Position numbers and translations under genes: made by a program. Positions 36,331-47,495 of a stretch of 64,000 nt of DNA are shown one piece after another. Origin of the DNA: Clarireedia homoeocarpa (Eukaryota; Ascomycota; Leotiomycetes; Helotiales; Rutstroemiaceae); contig LNKV01000070.1 in the NCBI GenBank assembly GCA_001465935.1, positions 62,001 to 126,000 on the forward strand, read 5' to 3'. Every line of letters begins with the position of its first letter. Within the stretch, counting starts at the first letter, position 1. The notes beneath the pieces were generated by a model. It was not told where the DNA came from and ran no database searches. It worked only from the letters and a program-made list of their open reading frames with translations.

Positions 36331-38271
36331 TGTGTGTATGTGTGACGTAGCACCGCCATACTCTTGATTATTATTGATCGTTTGCCTTATTCGAACACAA
36401 AAAGTCGATTTACCAACTTTCCAAATAAAGGTCAAATTTTGGTACTTCGGAACCCGTCCGCTGAGCATCTGTCCGCTATTCACCATCTACTACACCATAA
36501 TACACCATTTGCCCTTCTTCATGGCGCCCGAAGAATGTTCTGCTTGGCTATGTCGAGGTCATCATATTCAACCCGCGGTTCTTTTTTTCATCCAGCTGAA
36601 AGAACTAGCAGAGGCCATCTGCTGCTTAATTTCTGGTTCTATACCCATAGATATGTTCAATTACCAACAACACCAATGCCTAGGTCCCTAGCTGGCATTG
36701 GAATGGCATGGACACAGACCATGTGTCTGGAGTTTATCCTCTGAAGATTTGTCAGAGTGGTCGCGACCATTGGTCTCTTAATGCCATCTCGTCTCGCACT
36801 TACAGTCCTAGATATCATACAACATCGACATAGGCATCAGCATATAGTGAAAGGATTTGTTATACTGAGAGTGATGAGCTCCGTCCTTGGTCCACGATAC
36901 GGCCGTGTTCCCATTCCGCAATTCGATGTTTATGTCTCTGGCAATCTTGTCAACGAGTTTTGACAACAAGGGCCTACAACTGGTGTGAACTGTTGGGATC
37001 TAAAACCTGCGAACTGGATGTGTCGCCGCGAAAACAACTCGTAATAGAGATTTCGAATGCCGACGTCCAGAAAAGCTACGTATGATTACATAATAGGACT
37101 TGCTTGCTCCGCATCACGCGTGCTTTTAGAGAACTTTCAATCCAACAAGATTTCAGGACTCTGACACTGAGAGCTTCTTTTCAGAGATAATCCAATAACG
37201 CAGATCATATCCGCATCCAGTTAAGCCTTTAATTTACTTGAAGCCAATTCGCTCGTATTACTTCCGTACTGGCCTCGGTTCGCGGAGAACCTCCGGAAAC
37301 TCTATAAGGTGGAGAACCGTTGATTTGTGCTCATCAGCTCATCACGAATTATGAAGAGGGTAACAAGACCAATATGATAGCCTGGATCCAGGTTTGGCTC
37401 GAATCAGACGAAGTTCTACGAGGTCCAGAATGAGGCGCCCACATACGTTGTGCACATCAAGACTGTATGCTGGCAGCGAGCCACCGATGAGATAGATACC
37501 AACATAATACACAGAGTCTGGCTTGCTCATGTTCAGTTACACTACCCGGACAAGCACAAGGTGAGTCATTAACACTGGCCACAACAACAGCGGCATGCTT
37601 TTTTTAAGCTTGTGGTTATGCTTAATCATTCTCGTGGTCCAACTTATGCATATCTTGTTTATCGGAAACACCTAACATGACACAGCGTTTGCATGATCGA
37701 ATCGGATTGGAATTTTTTAAGCGGATGACAGTTGCAGCAAATGAGACGAACACACGAGGAGCGATCAGCAGCTTTAAGCGCCCCAGTGTCTTGTTTGCTG
37801 CGTCTTAATGCTCCAAAGCTTGTCCGATGTTGAATATATCCGGTCATTCTCCACAGTGGTGAAAGAGATCAAATGCCGAATTCTCAGTCGAGCGATGTGT
37901 GTTTCTATTGGAAACAATTGCGGATAAATTAATTAATGGGTAAATAAGGTTAACTTACTTAACGATGATTCACCTAGACTAATTATGTTATAGTGAAGAT
38001 CATCACTTCTCCATTCTTCATAGCCGAGTGGCAGATAGAAGCTCTTACTCCAGTTGCCATGGGATTGCATGAGCCGACCGAGGATGTAATTTTATTTCGG
38101 CTGCTATTGAGTTTCTCCGGGGTCGATGTTGATCCACTTCGTTGTCAGGGACATGTATTTACCAAATTCTTGCAAGCTCACTGATACGAGGTTGGGTATA
38201 AGTGCAATGACTGCTGCTCGAATTGCGTGGAAAGAGCCCATGCATCTTCAGTTCAGTTCACTCTGGTCAAG
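36158..38271. other. Intergenic, with a long AG microsatellite
   Basis: Apart from the AG repeat at 36285-36328 I see only short frames with no motif (for example MAPEECSAWLCRGHHIQPAV near 36520, which has no further support). The last few hundred bases should contain the promoter of the GH43 gene. Confidence 0.5.
36285..36328. repeat. (AG)22 microsatellite followed by TG repeats
   Basis: 22 uninterrupted AG units, then a short TG run to about 36337. It produces artificial Ser/Leu and Thr/His frames on the minus strand. Confidence 0.95.
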
Positions 38272-39828
38272 ATGCTGTCAGCCATTGTACTCATTTTCTT
38301 CTCGTCGCTATTCAACGCTGTGTCCAATGCCCAAACGTATTCAAACCCAGTGATCTGGGAGGATCTTGCGGATCTCGACATCTTCCGAGTAAACGATACA
38401 TTTTACTACTCAGCGTCATCGATGCACTATTCCCCTGGCGCTCCAATCCTACAATCAAACGATCTAGTAAACTGGGAATATGCCGGTCACTCGGTACCGG
38501 AGCTTGACTTTTCCCCTGCCTACTACCTCAACGGCAGCGGACATGCGTACGTGAAGGGCGTGTGGGCTTCTTTCATGAACTATCGCAAAAGCAATGGCAT
38601 GTTCTATTGGGGAGGCTGCATTGAATTCGGGAAGACATACATCTACAGTTCCCCTACAGTGCAGGGACCGTGGAAGCAAATTGCAAAGCTCAACAAGTGC
38701 TACTACGATTGCGGCCTCTTGATCGATGACGACGACAAGTTATATGTGGCCTACGGGAACACCGATATTAGCGTCGCCCAGTTGTCCGGTGATGTTACAT
38801 CAGAAGTTACAAGCAAAAAAGTGTTCAGCTCATCATTCACCATCGAAGGTTCAAGAATGTACAAGGTTAATGGCAATTACTACATATTTAACACGAAGCC
38901 TGCAACTGGGGAATACGTTCTAAAATCATCCAACGGACCCTGGGGCCCCTACACCCAAAAAGCACTTTTCACCAACTCGATTGGACCTAAAATCCCAGCT
39001 GGAATTAATCCCCACCAGGGCGGTATTACCTCAACACCAAACGGTGACTGGTACTATATGGCCTTTGTCGATTCTTATCCTGGCGGGCGAATGCCTGTTC
39101 TTGCACCGATTACCTGGGACTCTGAAGGCTGGCCAACGGTAGATTTTGTTGGTGGCACGTGGGGTACTCAGTACCCATTGCCAAACATTGATGGCGCAGG
39201 ATCTGTCAACAAGACTAGTCTCGGAGTTGATGACTTCCAAGGCAATGCACTTGGACCTCAGTGGGAATGGAATCACAATCCAGATCATGGCAAGTATACG
39301 GTCGGCGGGGGTTTGACTCTAGAGACTGCCACAGTTACCGACGACCTTTATGCGGCTCGTAACACACTCACTCATCGTATTCTTGGACCTCAATCTATTG
39401 GAACAATTTCTATGGACATTTCAAAAATGGCTGATGGTGACCGCGCCGGTCTCTCTGTATTCCGCGACGCATCTGGTTGGATTGGTATCGCGAAGGACAA
39501 TTCACAAACAAGAATTCTGATGGTGAACAACATTACTATGGACGCCAATTGGAATACAGTCTCCAAGGGCAAAGAAATTGCCAGCTCCGCAATTACTGGA
39601 ACCAAAGTTTGGCTAAGAGCATCCGTTGATATTCGCCCGGGTGCAAATCGAAATGCTATCTTCTCTTACAGTACCGACGGTCAAAAATTCCAGGTCTTTG
39701 GACAGCCCGTTGTACTGAACTCTAACTGGACTTTCTTTATGGGTTACCGGTTCGGAATCTTCAATTACGCCACGAAAGCGCTTGGTGGTTCGGTCAAAGT
39801 GGCGGAATTTGCATTGTCGCAGTCTTAA
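38272..39828 (+). CDS. Secreted GH43 family glycosidase (beta-xylosidase/arabinofuranosidase-like)
   Basis: Single exon, 518 aa from the ATG at 38272; this start gives a clean signal peptide (hydrophobic core AIVLIFFSSLF, cleavage near residue 20). The N-terminal ~310 residues form the five-bladed GH43 propeller. SNPVIWEDLADLDIFRV matches the family NP-x-x-(PDPD) start, placing the likely general base at Asp34; YYDCGLLIDDD gives the pKa-modulating Asp near 146, and FTIEGSRMYKV the general acid Glu near 192. The C-terminal ~190 residues (from DDFQGNALGPQWEWNHNPD) are the beta-sandwich domain found in GH43 xylosidases. It probably trims xylose or arabinose from plant hemicellulose outside the cell. 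Several N-x-S/T sites agree with secretion. Exact substrate cannot be read from sequence. Confidence 0.9.
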   Translation: MLSAIVLIFFSSLFNAVSNAQTYSNPVIWEDLADLDIFRVNDTFYYSASSMHYSPGAPILQSNDLVNWEYAGHSVPELDFSPAYYLNGSGHAYVKGVWASFMNYRKSNGMFYWGGCIEFGKTYIYSSPTVQGPWKQIAKLNKCYYDCGLLIDDDDKLYVAYGNTDISVAQLSGDVTSEVTSKKVFSSSFTIEGSRMYKVNGNYYIFNTKPATGEYVLKSSNGPWGPYTQKALFTNSIGPKIPAGINPHQGGITSTPNGDWYYMAFVDSYPGGRMPVLAPITWDSEGWPTVDFVGGTWGTQYPLPNIDGAGSVNKTSLGVDDFQGNALGPQWEWNHNPDHGKYTVGGGLTLETATVTDDLYAARNTLTHRILGPQSIGTISMDISKMADGDRAGLSVFRDASGWIGIAKDNSQTRILMVNNITMDANWNTVSKGKEIASSAITGTKVWLRASVDIRPGANRNAIFSYSTDGQKFQVFGQPVVLNSNWTFFMGYRFGIFNYATKALGGSVKVAEFALSQS

Positions 39829-40569
39829 CCGCGGCTCACTGTGAGTCAGGCATTGTAAAGTCGAGTTGCTAGGGTTAAATAAAGAGTGGCGCAATCATTC
39901 AAAAGAAGCAATGATCTTATTAGGGCATTGCATATTGCTGGAAGAAGAGTGCTATCCCTTCTGAACAAAAGTTATTTTTTTCTGGGTCTTACCACCTAAA
40001 AATTTAACCTTTGTTCAGAGAGGGGGGGGTAATAGTATTGGGCCTGCTGTCACACTTAGGCAGATCTACTAAATTTAGGGCTGTTATGACACATTTTGAG
40101 ATTGGATGCGCAAAATCTGATGAAGTACGAATGATTCATTTCGTGGCGGTGTAGGGAAGTCTATTCGTAGAATAATAGAGATTAATCTTGAGAAGAATAT
40201 TGAGGTAAAATCCTCCAGATGCGAAATATCAGAAAAGGGGTCAATGCGCTTGCTACAACGTCTGCCTTAGTAGCATGTAAGCGTCCCAGCCTTCTCTTTA
40301 CTACCTACCAAAATCATTTCAGGCATGGGAATACTCTCACTCTCCTCAGATCTTCCTTTTGACAAGTTTGAAGGCATAATGATGTTATTCATGAATCGTT
40401 AGCAAGCAAACAGGAAACCCATACAACTAGAATTCGGATCTTGCTATTGTTACACGCAAGAGCTCAAGCAGCAGTATTATATGCACTCCAACAGCAGAGC
40501 GACCGAAGGACATATACACCCAGATCGTCTTCATACGTAAACGCGACTATTTGGAGCGAATACCTGTTC
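39829..40569. other. Intergenic between GH43 3' end and DUF6594 gene A 3' end
   Basis: The two genes converge here. The stretch includes a G8 run near 40022 and AT-rich sequence. No gene supported. Confidence 0.5.
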
Positions 40570-42184
40570 TCAACAGCTACTACAGTTAAACGTTCCCACA
40601 AGCGTAGCGAGGACTCCGCAGAATCTATCACAAGATGAGCATAATTAGCCCCAATGTATCTGGTGGATAATACATACGCAGCAGTCCCCAGAAAAGCTTC
40701 CTGTAAGCTAGCCTTCGCCACCATGGTGAGGATGACGAAGACCAAAATATCGAAAACGAATATCACCATTGACATCAAAACACGAGACATGGACACTGAA
40801 AACAGAAGGCAGATGGCAGCAAGAAGTATGCTGGCTATGATGGCGCCCCAGAGAATGTTTGCTACAAGGCTTCTATAATCGTCATCATAGTACGAGATAC
40901 TCGGGTTCCCATCGTTCTTATTTTTTTTCAAAAACCACTAAATGCGGGAAGGTCAATAACCGTTTACTTTAGTAGCGGAAGTCGCAGATTCAAGAATCAT
41001 CAGGAAGAGGCTTAGAGGACTATTCTCACTTTGAATATTGAGGTGCGATTTTGGTACATTTGAGCATCAAGTCTTTCTTTGATCCAGTTCTCCCCTTCCC
41101 GCTGTCTCAGCAGAATGAAGTCCTGATTGTGATGGATGAATTCTTCGGCAGATGGCACCAGCGGTTTCTTATTCTGTGTCCAGTTGAACACAGAACGATG
41201 TTGGTACCACTTTGGTCGCTTTTGAGCACAGATCTTCATGTAGGGCAGAAGTACCTCATCTGCCCACATTGTTAGCCCCAACATTCATACACAATTAGAG
41301 TCCTTATTATGTTTACGATATTCTTTCAATTCCTTCTCTAGTTCGAGAAGCATTTCATCTTGTTCCATTATATCTCCCTCTCTCTCATCATTGATGTTAT
41401 ATGCGAGACGCTCCAGTCCGCCGCCATCTCGCTTTCTTAGAATGAACTGAGCACCTCTAAGCTTTCTGTACTCGACACTATTTTTCGGCATCGCCGCATA
41501 TCTTTTATCGCGCTCGAGGACTTTCGACTGGAGCCTCTGGATCTTATTTTGACGGTAAATCAAGATTTGGAAATGGGCTAGGTCGAAACACCGAACCATA
41601 TTGAAGTCTGGGTCTGAGTTTTGAAATCGAGCAACCTTCGGAATGCCAGTAAGGAAGTCTTCCCCTGTTCAGTGTCAGCAGGCTGGTTAACATATTTGAT
41701 GATCTTGTTTTGCTCACAGGTATGGTCTACCAGTTTGTCGTATACGGAACTCGTGTTTTGTGCATTTACTTTCTCTTCGGTCTTGCAATCTGGAAATAGT
41801 GGCTTAATTATGCGAGCTAACCAGTCTCCTACATTATTCTCCCATGGCACTGTCAAACCACTCTGTTGTAAGTTTGTCTATCATCATCATTGCACGTCAT
41901 GAAGTTGCTTTGGGGAGGGGGGGAGGGGTTCAACAATTACCTTTGGCAGACCGAGCTTCATCCTCTGACGATGCCTGCTCAGTGTCCGCTGTAGGCACTG
42001 TACTCTCGCGGTCCTCACTCGACACCTGGTTAGTATTGCGATGACGAATGCCTACGTGGGGAACATCTTGCAGCCCAGGCTCCGTCCGCTCCTCTGAGAT
42101 ATCGCTGCTATTTAAGTCGATCTGCGGGACCATGGGCATAGTTGCATGAGACGACTCTGCGACGGCTTCAAGATCCAGCTTCAT
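40570..42184 (-). CDS. DUF6594-type membrane protein, copy A
   Basis: Six exons on the minus strand: 42184-41941, 41849-41718, 41664-41317, 41259-41030, 40937-40678, 40624-40570; 422 aa, intron phases 1,1,1,0,2. The N-terminal ~110 residues are Ser/Glu-rich and disordered. The core starts GIPKVARFQNSDPDFNMVRC, the family G-x-P-x-(L/V)-A-x-F ... DPDF pattern, followed by coiled coil (IYRQNKIQRLQSKVLERDKR) and a second charged helix EKELKEY joining HEVLLPYMKI. After PLVPSAEEFIHHNQDFILL come two hydrophobic segments (ILWGAIIASILLAAICLLF and a second from VLMSMVIFVF) and a third after the last intron within GTAA-FCGVLATLVGTF. The predicted layout is a cytosolic helical domain with a C-terminal three-helix membrane anchor. 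Function is unknown. Related to the gene at 49350-50860. Confidence 0.75.
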
Positions 42185-43153
42185 GATGACATAATAGGCA
42201 CAAGAATAATGGAGTTATAATTACAGGTTCATTTTACTTCTACATCGCGGGCGATTTCATGACTCGATGTGCCAAGGCTGTCGCCCCGGTAGTTTGGAAA
42301 CTGTCAGCAAATAGTACATCAGCACACCATTAGAGAAATTGACGAGCAAATCAGATGAGAGAGTATCGCAATAATTAAATATCGACATCACCATGTCATG
42401 AGGCTTCAATGGACCTCTCTGTGTGTAGATATGAGAAATCGTGTACTTTAAAGACGTGAAGATTGTGAGATATCATATATAACTTCGTTAAATTATGGCC
42501 GGTTTGGATTGGTCTGGGCGTTAGAAGAAAGAAGCGCTTTTGAAAGATGGCATGTGCAAGAGTGTATTTAGGGTTTACTGTATAATAGGATAGCGATCAT
42601 ATTAATCACTAGAAAGGTTTGAGAGCATTCCGCACTCTTGGGTGAATTTTCACCATATCGTAAGTACCACGAGAACATCTGATTTGGCAAGATTTCGCAT
42701 AATTTATTTCATATTCAAAAGCCCAGAAGAGCCTATGAGGAGAACAAGTTAATCCATACTTTTGATAAATTCGCACACTGAGGTGACAAGAAAGCCAGGA
42801 GAAACAAAAATATGAATGCCTTCGTGAAGAACGACTCTTAGTCGATAATATCCTATACAGACAGTACAAACAACTCAAAATACCATTGTGCATCAGACGA
42901 GGAAGGAAAATGATTGATTCCCTTTTATATCATTGTCGTTGACCCAACGCGTATCCACCGATTCCACGTTTGTGTAAAGCTGTGTCTGTGTCTGTGCCGT
43001 GCTTAGGAACTATATTAATGTTAGCACTGGTTTATGTTTAATCATGGCAGTAGAAGTAGATACCCTATGGATTGTCTATGTTTCCTGTGAGGATATATCG
43101 ATCTTTTGCACTGCAACATTTGGACCTAAGTGCCCGTCGGGTCGTCCAAACCG
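42185..43153. other. Promoter side of DUF6594 copy A, no gene seen
   Basis: AT-rich, with short frames on both strands and no motifs. It should hold the promoter of the gene starting at 42184 and the 3' UTR of the small gene at 43154-43575. Confidence 0.45.
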
Positions 43154-43575
43154 CTACTTTCTCTTGAAGCCTGCTCCGTATTTGGAGACTAGATTGATGT
43201 TAACTATGACAGTCATATACCCAAGCGAGCACTGGGGTATCGCTCATACAGGTTCAGGTAGAGGATCATCTTTGACCTACGAAGCACAAAATCAGCCTCC
43301 CACTCGATGATTGTTAGGATATCTTCGTCATACTTACTTCCAACTGGACGTCCGCCTGGTTGATAAAACCACCGCTGTATTTGATGTTGACCAGCATATT
43401 CATTCAAAATAGGTTTGTATTTTGGGGAAAGAGTGGTAGGGGATATGGGCTGTTAATTGATACCGGTAACGAATGTTAGTACTGACAATGCGTCCGCAAT
43501 TCTCAAAGAGGAGTTTAAGTAAATACTTACAGGAACCAGTCTCTCTTGTCCGTACAATGGACAATCGCGAAGAAG
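43154..43575 (-). CDS. 3' part of a small spliced gene, unknown product
   Basis: Three exons on the minus strand fit together: 43575-43531, 43449-43338, 43188-43154 (192 nt, 63 residues plus stop). The introns have GTAAGT donors and ACAG/CTAG acceptors. The joined peptide contains LLRDCPLYGQERLVP, then PISPTTLSPKYKPILNEYAG and QIQRWFYQPGGRPVG, ending ISKYGAGFKRK. The exon at 43575 opens after an acceptor (TTTTAG) and has a stop just upstream in frame, so at least one further 5' exon with the start codon must lie above 43576; I could not place it. I do not recognise the family. The aromatic and basic C-terminus and even codon usage argue for real coding sequence. It could also be a decayed remnant whose 5' end is gone. 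Confidence 0.45.
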
Positions 43576-45071
43576 CTAAAATGTCGGACAGCGTGATACT
43601 GCTATGCAAATAGAAGAATCAGTGTGATTCTTATTGGTGCATGCAGCAAGACTATCAGTTTTGCTGTACGCAGGGAAGGGGAGGGGGTTATCTCCTTTTC
43701 ACGAATCAACTTGATCCAACACATAACTTGCTGCATGTCAACACAAATATTTAGAAGTATACGTGACATGTCTCGTCAAAAGAGGTCAATGCAAAAGGGC
43801 AAGAACAGAAAGATCTTGGATGAGCCTTTGACTAGTGGCCGATCGAATTTGAACCAATTCTCCGTTCCTGCAGGTGGATCCACACCGACCGCATATCAAA
43901 TGATCAAATTTCCTGTAATCTTAACGGAGTCAATGTAGATAATCATGCATCTGTTATCTGACATTCTATATGTGAGACCATATTACACAGGTGACATAGC
44001 GGGGCTTCCCAAAGACGCGATTGCAATGTAGGACTGGGAGTAGTGATATGCATATAGTTAGACGCATCCAACCATCGCTACCGAACCTGCAATCCAGTCA
44101 GCGCTATTTGTGTATCGTTCTCGCGGATGTTCGACTCTCAAAAATTCTGTAGCTGCAGGAAGAGAGTTGTAGCATTTGGACTTGAATCTCTCTGGCATCG
44201 GACTCTGCGTGTGCATTTCCGAGTCATGAAGATACCGAAAATTGGGAGCTTTGCCGGAAGGCGGAGTTTTCTGTCATTAATGAAAACAGACAGAATATTG
44301 TAGCGATCGACCATGACGCCCGAATTTAGTGGGCCAAGTGATGAACGACCAGGAACTAGTTGAATTTCTCTACGAAGATATACGGAAGTGATGGAATAAA
44401 ACTTCGCCCCCTCGCAAACAGACAGCCATCCTTATATCTAACCCTAAGTAGTTTCAGCAACTTCAAAACAACAATACATCATAGGCTGACATGATCTTCT
44501 TTAGTAACCGAGCTACCATGTCAAGGCGGATGGTTGTAGTTCACTTGGCGTACAGTACAAGTGCAGTTGAACAGCCCTTTTGAATACATCTGTCTCAATT
44601 CATCTTTGTTGATAATTCTTCATTCTGGATGAAAAGAGGTCCAAACGTATCGCTGTTCGGTGAGAGCCTTTCCCCTGTCGTGGAGAGTCGCCAGAGACCC
44701 ACTAGCATGCATTTGCACCGCCAAAGTATAATCCTTAGGATGTTACTCTACAGGATTGGTTACCACATTTCATTAAAGTACCTAGATGAGACGAAATGAA
44801 AAGATTAGCCTAGTAGACGGCACAGCAAACGTAGTCAGGCTCAGGAATCACCGGCAGTGCTATGGAAACGAACAACTCATTGGTGGTGGTGTTTGAAGCT
44901 GTAACGAGCCGCATTTAAGATAAAGGACTTCGAGGTTGTTTTCCGTGTAAAATTATCTACTTTTCGCGTCTAGCAATGTAAGCTATCAAACTGCCATCTG
45001 ATTCAAATGAACGTTGCGTCGTTGAGAGAGGTCTAGAACATGGAAGAAACGCAGCAATTTAGAGGTGTGAG
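43576..45071. other. Unassigned stretch, may hold the missing 5' exon(s)
   Basis: Only short frames (for example a 58-codon minus-strand frame from about 44310). No domain or convincing exon chain. The 5' exon of the small gene at 43154-43575 is expected somewhere in this interval. Confidence 0.4.
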
Positions 45072-45593
45072 ACTAAATGACCGTCGGTTTTTACTATCTG
45101 ACCATCGCCCCACATATTTGCGCCGATATGTACAACAATGTCACGATCAATGATTTTTACAGTGTGCTTGTAGAAGGTAAGGGCATTTAGTCTTCTTTGT
45201 TCTTGTACCTTTTTTTGTCTTCGATTCGCATAAATCGGGGTCTCTGTTATTCTTATGTACTCTATATTTGTTATAAGAATATTTGATCTAAAAGCAATAG
45301 TTAATAATAGGTTTCGTTTATAGGTTTGTGTCACGATTTGGGGTCATGACTGCACGTGCGCGATCACGTGCATACTAATACTAGTTTATTTTGGTGGGAT
45401 AAAACCCTGTAGCTTTAGGTCTTTAATAAAACAACTTTCAGAACTTCCTCAATTTGACTACAAGCGTACGACTTCGTGATATAACTTGAGTTTTATAATT
45501 ATAATGTACTTATTTATTGTTATTGTGCACCTCCGATGTTCGGTATATAATATGGGCCGACGGTCAGGTAGTAAAAACCGACGGTCATTTAGT
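45072..45593. mobile_element. Transposon with long terminal inverted repeats, non-autonomous
   Basis: The left end reads ACTAAATGACCGTCGG then TTTTTACTATCTGACCATCG; the right end, reverse-complemented, reads ACTAAATGACCGTCGG then TTTTTACTACCTGACCGTCG. That is 34 of 36 bases identical, with both differences being transitions. Each inverted repeat itself contains the block TGACCGTCGG twice. TA lies at both borders (ACTA at left, TAGT at right), compatible with a TA-targeting Tc1/mariner-type element, though other superfamilies are possible. The interior has only a short motif-less minus-strand frame and an LTR-like insertion at 45329-45481, so it does not encode its own transposase. Confidence 0.75.
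45329..45481. mobile_element. LTR-like insert (possible solo LTR)
   Basis: A 153-bp block starts TGTCACGA and ends TCGTGATA, which is the inverted complement of the start except for one C-to-T change. Inside are GGTGGGATAAAACCC (TATA-like) and AATAAAACAAC (polyadenylation-like), the order expected in a short fungal LTR. I could not find a matching 5-bp target duplication, so solo LTR is a hypothesis. It lies inside the inverted-repeat element at 45072-45593. Confidence 0.4.
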
Positions 45594-47322
45594 AAAACCC
45601 TTATTTATAGATGTATTCGTTTACTTCATTTTCCTTTCATAAAAGGCAGTAAGTTGTCTATAACTCAGTAGTAGGGGGTAATTGACTGGTAGCCGGCCAC
45701 CAAGGACTTTAGCCCCGGCGCCCTTCCTGCAGGACTAGCCAGGCTTGCGACGTACAAAACAGTTGGCGCACCAGTTTTCATGGCTGGGATCTGAAAGTTT
45801 TTATGTGTACTAAAATTTTAACATTGGTAGGCGTCTCAATAGATATAGCTTCCGGTATAGATATGAATTGAAGGCAGTGCTTTCTTCTGATACAAGGGAG
45901 AATCACAAGAGTTTGAGATTGATTTCGATTAAAATTTGGAGAGTCTATGGAATTTGATGAGCTCCCTTTTACCTACATTAAGTCTCAGCCAGACCCTAGC
46001 CACAACAAGTGTTTCATTTAAGTGCTGGAAAGTACAACATTCAGAGACGAATGGACTATGCCATATACTGCTGTTCCCACTATGAAGTCTTCTCGGCTTA
46101 TGATGGATTTTGCACAAGAGAAAATAGATACTACATGAAGGGTTTATGCCTTCACAAATACAAAATCCACCGATAAGACGGCCGCAACACGCGACGCTTC
46201 ACCGGTTTTCAAGCAATTGCCCTTCGTTGATGGGCTTTGGAGCAGAAATAAGAGGTAGTATGGCCATAAAGAGTAGCTTTGAAAGGTGATAAGACATAGT
46301 GAATTATCGTAGTGATTGCATGACAGATGATATATCGGCGTCTTAGACACCACACTAGGTATCATGCACATCCGTTTCGCTAATGAACTCAAGAAATCTC
46401 AAACAAATCAAATTCCCCGATGGTCACTACCTTTGGCAGCTTCTCCGCGCATTCAAATGCCTCAAGTTGTAATAACGGCAGCGATCACAACATGCCTTGC
46501 TTCCAGTCGCTCTTTTGATAGATGAATAGCTCTCTAGCTTGATAGTTGCGCTTTGCTCTCTTGGCTGTATACCAAGAATAGCATGTCAAGACCACCGATG
46601 ATCTGGCCCAGAAAGGATGAGTATGAGGATAGCTTCACCTAGCTCCGTCCAGATTTCTGCTTGGCAGATGAAAGATACAGTAACTAGTTAAGTGGTCCCT
46701 AATGAATGCTTTAAACTTTCATTTATATATTAATATATATAATATATTTGATATATACAAACAGATATGTAGCAGATACTTGATGAATGACACAGCGAAA
46801 AGTTTGAGGGTGAGCAAGGAGAAGACAGTGGGTTCCTACAGGATTCTGGAAATTGAAGAACTGGACAGGAATTGCTGGTTCGAAGTGAATCAACGCTGTC
46901 TTTATGGGGGTCTCTTCGGAAAGAAAATGAAGATGATAGGAACAATTTAGGTGAATAGTAGAAAAGAAGGATACAGTGAATAGCTAGTTTTCGGAGCTGA
47001 GGAGATCAATTCAAGGATAATAACGAACCTACACCTTTCAAGCAGGTACTGCCCAATTTCTGTATTTTAGCACGTAGAGAGTGATCTGCTTGGTCTTATT
47101 TGTCTTGGGAGCTTGGGGCGACGACACGTTTGCTTGAATGGAAGACCTGTCCATTTCTTCGTTAATATCTGTCGTAGTTAGGTTTGATGCAGCAAGTTGC
47201 TTCTCTGGATGTTTTGTTTGGGGAATCAGATAAATATATCATCACCAAGAAGTGTAATGATATGTGATGATCGAAGACTCAAAGGAGCTAGAATTAGAAT
47301 CTAAAAGTAACATATTCTCAAA
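45594..47322. other. Gene-free stretch
   Basis: No supported coding sequence. AT-rich dinucleotide stretches occur at about 46725-46750. Frames are short and without motifs. Confidence 0.45.
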
Positions 47323-47495
47323 AATCTGCAAAAAAGTAGAAACTATATGTTAGATATGTAGATAATTTGCTACAAAAATAGATTATCTACATATTAACTT
47401 ATACTTACTAGAGCTTTGTGGATAATCTATAGTAAATTAGTAATATTACTTCGATTCCTCTATTATCTATTCTACTACAGGTTAATTTGCAGATT
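47323..47495. repeat. Foldback (MITE-like) repeat
   Basis: The ends AATCTGCAAA (47323-47332) and TTTGCAGATT (47486-47495) are perfect inverted complements. The interior contains a hairpin, ATGTAGATAAT pairing with ATTATCTACAT, and the octamer TAGATAAT or close variants in alternating orientation. It is extremely AT-rich and non-coding. I see no clear target duplication. Confidence 0.55.

Noticed and set aside
36031..36486. Minus-strand frames with Ser/Leu repeats
   Set aside because: These are produced by the (AG)22 microsatellite.
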